A stretch of DNA of 17,041 nucleotides from an uncultured Chloroflexota bacterium (lineage in GTDB: Bacteria > Chloroflexota > Anaerolineae > Caldilineales > Caldilineaceae). This document shows, in pieces, positions 13,172 through 17,041 of the stretch. The translations under genes were made by a program, and so were the position numbers. The notes beneath the pieces were generated by a model, which saw nothing but the letters and a program-made list of their open reading frames with translations, ran no database searches and was not told the DNA's origin. Position 1 is the first letter of the stretch, and every line of letters begins with the position of its first letter. The DNA lies in contig CAIRNL010000012.1 in assembly GCA_903879975.1 (NCBI GenBank), positions 1 to 17,041 on the forward strand, given 5' to 3'.

Positions 13172-14437
13172 ATGGCAACTCTGTCCGTAGTCATCCCGGC
13201 CTATAACGAGGAAGAGGGTATCCGTTCCATCATGGAACGTGTGTTGGCGATTCGCAGTGCGCTCCGTCAAGTTGCTATCGATGATCTGGAGTTGATCGTG
13301 GTGGATGACGGCTCTGCCGATCTCACGCCGGACCTGGTGCGTGCGCAGGAAGGTGCCAGGTTGGTGCAACATGCCCGAAATGGTGGCTACGGTGCAGCCC
13401 TGAAGACCGGTTTTGCGGCTGCCAAGGGTGAGTGGATTGGCTTCCTTGATGCAGACGGAACGTATCCTCCTGAATACTTTCCTGCGATGATCGAGGCCGG
13501 CCACCGCGAGAACGCGGATCTTGTCATCGGTTCGCGCATGGTCGGCGCTTACAGCCAGATGCCGATAACCCGCCGCATCGGCAACCTGATCTTTGCGCGT
13601 CTTGTCAATATTATCAGCGCAGCCAACATCACCGACTCTGCCAGCGGCATGCGCATTTTCAGGAAGTCGATCCTGCCACGTCTCTATCCGCTGCCGGATG
13701 GGTTGAATCTGACACCCGTGATGAGCACGCGCGCGCTCCATGAATCACTGACAATGGTGGAAGTGCCGATTCCGTACAGCGAACGCATCGGCCGCTCGAA
13801 ACTGAGTGTGGTACACGATGGCATGCGTTTCGGCCAGTCGATTGTCTGGACTGCGCTCAACTATAACCCGGCGCGCATGTTCGGATTGGTCGGCATGGGC
13901 ATCTGTGGCGTTGCCGCCGTCATTGGCCTCCTGCTCGTATGGGCTCGCCTTCAGGGTGTGCAGAGTGTCAGCCCGATCGGTGCGTTTGCGCTCTTTTCCG
14001 GTCTCGTATTCGCCGTTGCCGGCGTGATGCTGGTAGCGCTGGGTTTCGGTTTCAACTATTTTGTGGCCTTGTTTCATAAGACGCCTGTGCGACAAGGCTT
14101 GTGGGGGCGCCCGCTCTTCAACGTTCGCTGGGAGCAACACTTTGGCTGGATTGGCCTGGTCGTCCTCCTGTTCGGCCTGCTGGTTGCTGGATTCAGCCTG
14201 ATCATGACCCTGCTGGGCTGGACCTTGACCCAACTGTGGCTCTATTACCTGGCCAGCGCAGTCTTCACGCTGATGGGACTGCAATTGATTGTTGCCTGGG
14301 TGCAGATGCAGACCCTCGACGCGCTGCATGTCCGCGAGGATCTGGCCGCAAGTGATCTGCTCGGCAAGGCAGTGAACCCTCAGAACGAACTGGTGCTGCG
14401 CAACGCCCGCAGCGATCCGTTGCAGACGCAGGCGTAG
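13172..14437 (+). CDS. Family 2 glycosyltransferase with C-terminal membrane segments
   Basis: 421 residues. The GT-A domain (1-225) has VVIPAYNEEEGI (6-17), VVDDGSAD (43-50), the metal-binding DAD in GFLDADGTYPPEY (90-102), and VIGSRM and ASGMRIFRKS. It resembles dolichol-phosphate-mannose synthase and other polyprenyl-phosphate glycosyltransferases. About four hydrophobic segments follow (about 235-258, 270-300, 324-347, 353-377), then a cytoplasmic tail. By family knowledge it transfers a sugar from a nucleotide sugar to a lipid carrier or lipid-linked glycan at the membrane. The sugar is not deducible. GGGAAG (13161-13166) lies 5 nt before the ATG. Only 17 nt separate it from the acyltransferase gene, so the two are surely co-transcribed. 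Confidence 0.9.
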   Translation: MATLSVVIPAYNEEEGIRSIMERVLAIRSALRQVAIDDLELIVVDDGSADLTPDLVRAQEGARLVQHARNGGYGAALKTGFAAAKGEWIGFLDADGTYPPEYFPAMIEAGHRENADLVIGSRMVGAYSQMPITRRIGNLIFARLVNIISAANITDSASGMRIFRKSILPRLYPLPDGLNLTPVMSTRALHESLTMVEVPIPYSERIGRSKLSVVHDGMRFGQSIVWTALNYNPARMFGLVGMGICGVAAVIGLLLVWARLQGVQSVSPIGAFALFSGLVFAVAGVMLVALGFGFNYFVALFHKTPVRQGLWGRPLFNVRWEQHFGWIGLVVLLFGLLVAGFSLIMTLLGWTLTQLWLYYLASAVFTLMGLQLIVAWVQMQTLDALHVREDLAASDLLGKAVNPQNELVLRNARSDPLQTQA

Positions 14438-14494
14438 GCCGTCCGTCCAGTGGGGGCGCCTGTGGGAGGATAGAGTTCAGTATGGAGGACCCTT

Positions 14495-16198
14495 GTGACT
14501 GACCGTTTGAGCAAAGACATGCAGACATCCAAGCAGCCCGACATCGATCGGGTGCAGGCTATCCGCGAAAATCTTGGCACGCGGCGTATTCCGCCGCTGC
14601 GCCTGTCGAATTTTGCGGATGCCAGCGCCAGTGTTCAGACGCTGACGGCTTTGACACGCCCGGCTGGCTCCGTCGACGTGCTGCTCGCCAATCCGCCCAC
14701 GCCTGACGGCGCAATCTGGATTCGTAGCCAGCATCGCGTTGGCCGCCGTAGCCGTGAGAACATGATCTGGCCGCAAGTCAGCCTGGCGCAGATGGCTGCG
14801 CTACTTGTGCCCGAGTATACGGTTGAGATTGTCGATGCCAACGCGCTGCGCATGCGGTGGGCGCAATTCGAGGAGTTGCTGGACGAGAAGCGCCCCAAGT
14901 ACTATCTGACCCAGGTGACCGCGCCAACACTGCGCAACGACATGTATGGCGTCTTCCTGGCCAAGTCACTCGGCGCAAAGACGATGGCCTTTGGCACCCA
15001 CGTCACGCCAATGACCCTCGAGACGATGCGTCCCTTCCCGGCTCTAGATTTTGTGCTGCGCGGTGAACCGGAAATGACCCTGCGCGAATTGCTCGACACG
15101 CTCGAGGGTAAGACCCCCTCCAACCCTGGCGTCGCCAAGATGCTGCGCGAGACGAGCAAGCCGCAACGTCGCCGTGTGGATGCCCAGACCCTCGCTGCCG
15201 AATCCATGGCGGTGGAAGCGGAATCGCCCTACGCTGACATCCTTGGTCTGGCTTGGCGCAACGATACGGAGATCGTCCTGAATCCGGATCGACCGTTTAT
15301 CCCAAACCTTGATGACCTGCCGATTCCTCTCCATGAACGACTGCCGCTCGACAAGCAACGCATGCCCATGATCAGGGGACCCTTCACGTTCATTGTGACG
15401 AGCCGCGGCTGCCCGGCAGGCTGCAGATATTGTATCAAGCACGTGAGTTACCAGAACTCGGTGCGTGTGCGCTCGGCCGAGAACATTATCGAGGAACTGC
15501 AGTACCTTGGTTCGTTGGGTATCACCAACATCCACATGTATGCCGATCTCTTCACGGTCAACCGTGACCATGTCGTCTCTCTCTGTCAGCAGATGATCGA
15601 ACGCAGTCTGACGATTCGCTGGACCTGCAACAGCCGCGTCGACTACGTCGATGAGGAGATGCTGTCGCTCATGGGACAGGCCGGCTGCTGGCTCATATCC
15701 TGGGGGATCGAAAGCGCCAACGAGTTGATTCTCAAGCGTGCCCGCAAGGGCTACAAAAAGGAACAGGCCTTCAGAGCCCTCCACTGGGCGAAGGCTGCGG
15801 GTATCAAGAACTGGGGTTACTTCATCATTGGTTTGCCTGGCGAGACGGAGGAGTCGATCCAGGAGACCATCGCCTATGCTAAGGAGTTGCCGCTGGATAT
15901 TGCCCTCTTCCACATTGCAGCACCCTATCCTGGCACGCCGTTTTTCTACGAGGTGGTCGAGCACAACTGGTTCAGACCCGGCACGAAGTGGGAAGAGGTC
16001 GACATGGATCAGTCGACCGTGCTGGACTACGAAAACCTGACTGCTGAGCGGCTGCAGTACTGGCAGAAGCGAGCTACCCGCGAGTGGTCGTTACGTCCAG
16101 GGCCGATGATGACCTTTGTCAAGGGACTGAATACATGGGAGGGGGCCAAGAGCGCTGTCAATGTCGGTTGGCAGATGCTACAGTTCTCAAAGACATAG
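14495..16198 (+). CDS. B12-binding-type radical SAM enzyme
   Basis: 567 residues. The radical SAM cluster motif CX3CX2C is seen as SRGCPAGCRYC (Cys306, 310, 313). The family features GIESAN (404-409) and GYFIIGLPGETEESI (441-455) follow. The N-terminal part (60-200), VDVLLANPPTPDG, then MIWPQVSLAQMAALL and TVEIVDANALRM, matches the layout of cobalamin-binding radical SAM proteins (BchE/methyltransferase class). These often lack the DxHxxG cobalamin motif, as here. A linker of about 45 residues (204-248), rich in Arg/Lys/Glu/Ala, separates the domains. The substrate is unknown; methylation or another radical change of a sugar or lipid carrier is suggested only by position. The GTG start has GGAGG (14484-14488) 6 nt before it, which decides it. 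Confidence 0.9.
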   Translation: MTDRLSKDMQTSKQPDIDRVQAIRENLGTRRIPPLRLSNFADASASVQTLTALTRPAGSVDVLLANPPTPDGAIWIRSQHRVGRRSRENMIWPQVSLAQMAALLVPEYTVEIVDANALRMRWAQFEELLDEKRPKYYLTQVTAPTLRNDMYGVFLAKSLGAKTMAFGTHVTPMTLETMRPFPALDFVLRGEPEMTLRELLDTLEGKTPSNPGVAKMLRETSKPQRRRVDAQTLAAESMAVEAESPYADILGLAWRNDTEIVLNPDRPFIPNLDDLPIPLHERLPLDKQRMPMIRGPFTFIVTSRGCPAGCRYCIKHVSYQNSVRVRSAENIIEELQYLGSLGITNIHMYADLFTVNRDHVVSLCQQMIERSLTIRWTCNSRVDYVDEEMLSLMGQAGCWLISWGIESANELILKRARKGYKKEQAFRALHWAKAAGIKNWGYFIIGLPGETEESIQETIAYAKELPLDIALFHIAAPYPGTPFFYEVVEHNWFRPGTKWEEVDMDQSTVLDYENLTAERLQYWQKRATREWSLRPGPMMTFVKGLNTWEGAKSAVNVGWQMLQFSKT

Positions 16199-16216
16199 TT
16201 GGAGGGCGGAACCATT

Positions 16217-17041
16217 ATGCGAGAGTTGCAGCTAGCCAGGGTAGAACGGCAAGAGCCGATATCAGGGGCAAGACTCGCTGCTGGATCTCTGGCTGCACAG
16301 TACAGTTTTGCCTTGGTGTACTTGATCGCCCTGCTCCTCAGTCTGTGGTCCGCATATGATCTGGCAGGCGCGTTTCAGCGCTTTGTCTTGTTGCTGGTGG
16401 GCTTGTCCTTACTGGTTGTGTTGCCGTTGATTGCAAGGCTGTATCGCTTAGAAGAACTAGCGATTGGGGTCATGGGCTTTGCCGCGTTGGTTACAGCCCT
16501 GGTGGGAACCCTCTACATCGCTCGGTTGATTCCCATACCTATCTCTGCTTTCCCAGTCTCCCTACGCGACAATCAAGTGGGCGGCATGATGGCAGCCGGA
16601 CTGCCGCTCGTCATGGGGGCATTCTGGCTCAGTATGACGGCGCGACAATGGTTCTTGGTCGGGATCTCTGGCGCGAGCCTTCTGGTTGGTTTCGTGGCGT
16701 TTGCGCTTTGCGGTTCGCGCGGAGGGTGGATTGGGTTTGCGACCGGACTGGCTGTTGCGCTGATCCTCTTGTTGCGTCATCAACTGGCTGTGCGGCGGAG
16801 CAGAGCTGTACGCGGGTGGTGGCTCGTCGATATGGCTGTTGTCACTGCATTCGTCGTTGCCTTTCTGATCTATGTTGCTGTCATTGTTTCGCCCGAACTA
16901 GATGCCAGATTGGGTATCGGTGCTTCCGCTGGGTCGGCATGGAGTCGCCTGGCGCTCTGGCGCGATACGATCCCGCTGATCCAGGACTACTACTTCGTAG
17001 GAAGCGGGCTTGGTTCGACGGCAATGATTTACTCGACATAC
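16217..17041 (+). CDS. O-antigen polymerase/ligase-like membrane protein (Wzy/WaaL type), 3' truncated by window
   Basis: 275 residues are visible and the frame is open to the last base. The ATG at 16217 follows GGAGGGCGGA (16201-16210). A basic start (MRELQLARVERQ) leads into successive hydrophobic segments near residues 30-44, 55-72, 82-102, 123-140, 146-165, 170-187 and 203-224. The Wzy_C-type signature CGSRGGWIGF (165-174) and the loop SAWSRLALWRDTIPLIQDYYFVGSGLGS (240-267) match the O-antigen ligase/polymerase family, in which this external loop carries the essential Arg. The likely role is polymerisation of lipid-linked repeat units outside the membrane. Ligation to a protein or lipid cannot be told apart from sequence. 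Confidence 0.85.
   Translation, partial: MRELQLARVERQEPISGARLAAGSLAAQYSFALVYLIALLLSLWSAYDLAGAFQRFVLLLVGLSLLVVLPLIARLYRLEELAIGVMGFAALVTALVGTLYIARLIPIPISAFPVSLRDNQVGGMMAAGLPLVMGAFWLSMTARQWFLVGISGASLLVGFVAFALCGSRGGWIGFATGLAVALILLLRHQLAVRRSRAVRGWWLVDMAVVTAFVVAFLIYVAVIVSPELDARLGIGASAGSAWSRLALWRDTIPLIQDYYFVGSGLGSTAMIYSTY

Noticed and set aside
15044..15964. Long minus-strand frame of 306 residues opposite the radical SAM gene
   Set aside because: It is the antisense shadow of a gene with clear catalytic motifs; the antisense protein has no recognisable domain.

Overview
The window looks like a chromosomal exopolysaccharide/capsule biosynthesis cluster of a member of the Chloroflexota, most like the Anaerolineae/Caldilineae. 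I infer this from the threonine/proline-rich repeats of the type PENVLTVVA in the 800-residue surface protein, the long-form HPF and the general style of the genes. No rRNA or marker gene is present, so the assignment is an inference. No tRNA, rRNA, CRISPR array or insertion sequence was seen.

Region 1 (1-1168) holds the 3' part of a large nicotinamidase-like cysteine hydrolase. It ends at a very strong hairpin that also serves the convergent gene hpf. Region 2 (1169-2238) is hpf (long-form ribosome hibernation factor) on the minus strand. It has a near-consensus sigma70/sigmaA-type promoter and a roughly 260-nt structured leader. The same intergenic stretch carries the start of the rightward polysaccharide operon.

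Region 3 (2239-6933) begins with a polyprenyl-phosphate glycosyl-1-phosphate transferase that would start the repeat unit on the membrane lipid. Four genes follow that together encode the route to GDP-D-glycero-alpha-D-manno-heptose: hddC (nucleotidyltransferase), hddA (GHMP kinase), gmhA (sedoheptulose-7-phosphate isomerase) and gmhB (bisphosphate phosphatase). Region 4 (6960-11731) has a membrane-anchored surface protein (DNRLRE-like region, Thr/Pro repeats, TolB-type propeller repeats), a polysaccharide co-polymerase fused to a bacterial tyrosine kinase (Wzc/CpsCD type) and a low-molecular-weight tyrosine phosphatase (Wzb type). A bidirectional hairpin terminator closes this segment.

Region 5 (11732-12377) holds one probable small membrane protein on the minus strand and a roughly 400-nt gap with an operator-like inverted repeat. 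Region 6 (12378-17041) resumes rightward with a hexapeptide acyltransferase, a family 2 glycosyltransferase with membrane segments, a B12-type radical SAM enzyme and the 5' part of an O-antigen polymerase/ligase-like protein, cut by the window end.

Together the genes outline a Wzy-dependent pathway: priming on undecaprenyl phosphate, activated heptose supply, glycosyl transfer, acylation and possible radical modification, polymerisation, and chain-length control by reversible tyrosine phosphorylation. A flippase and further glycosyltransferases are missing from the window and would be expected downstream.
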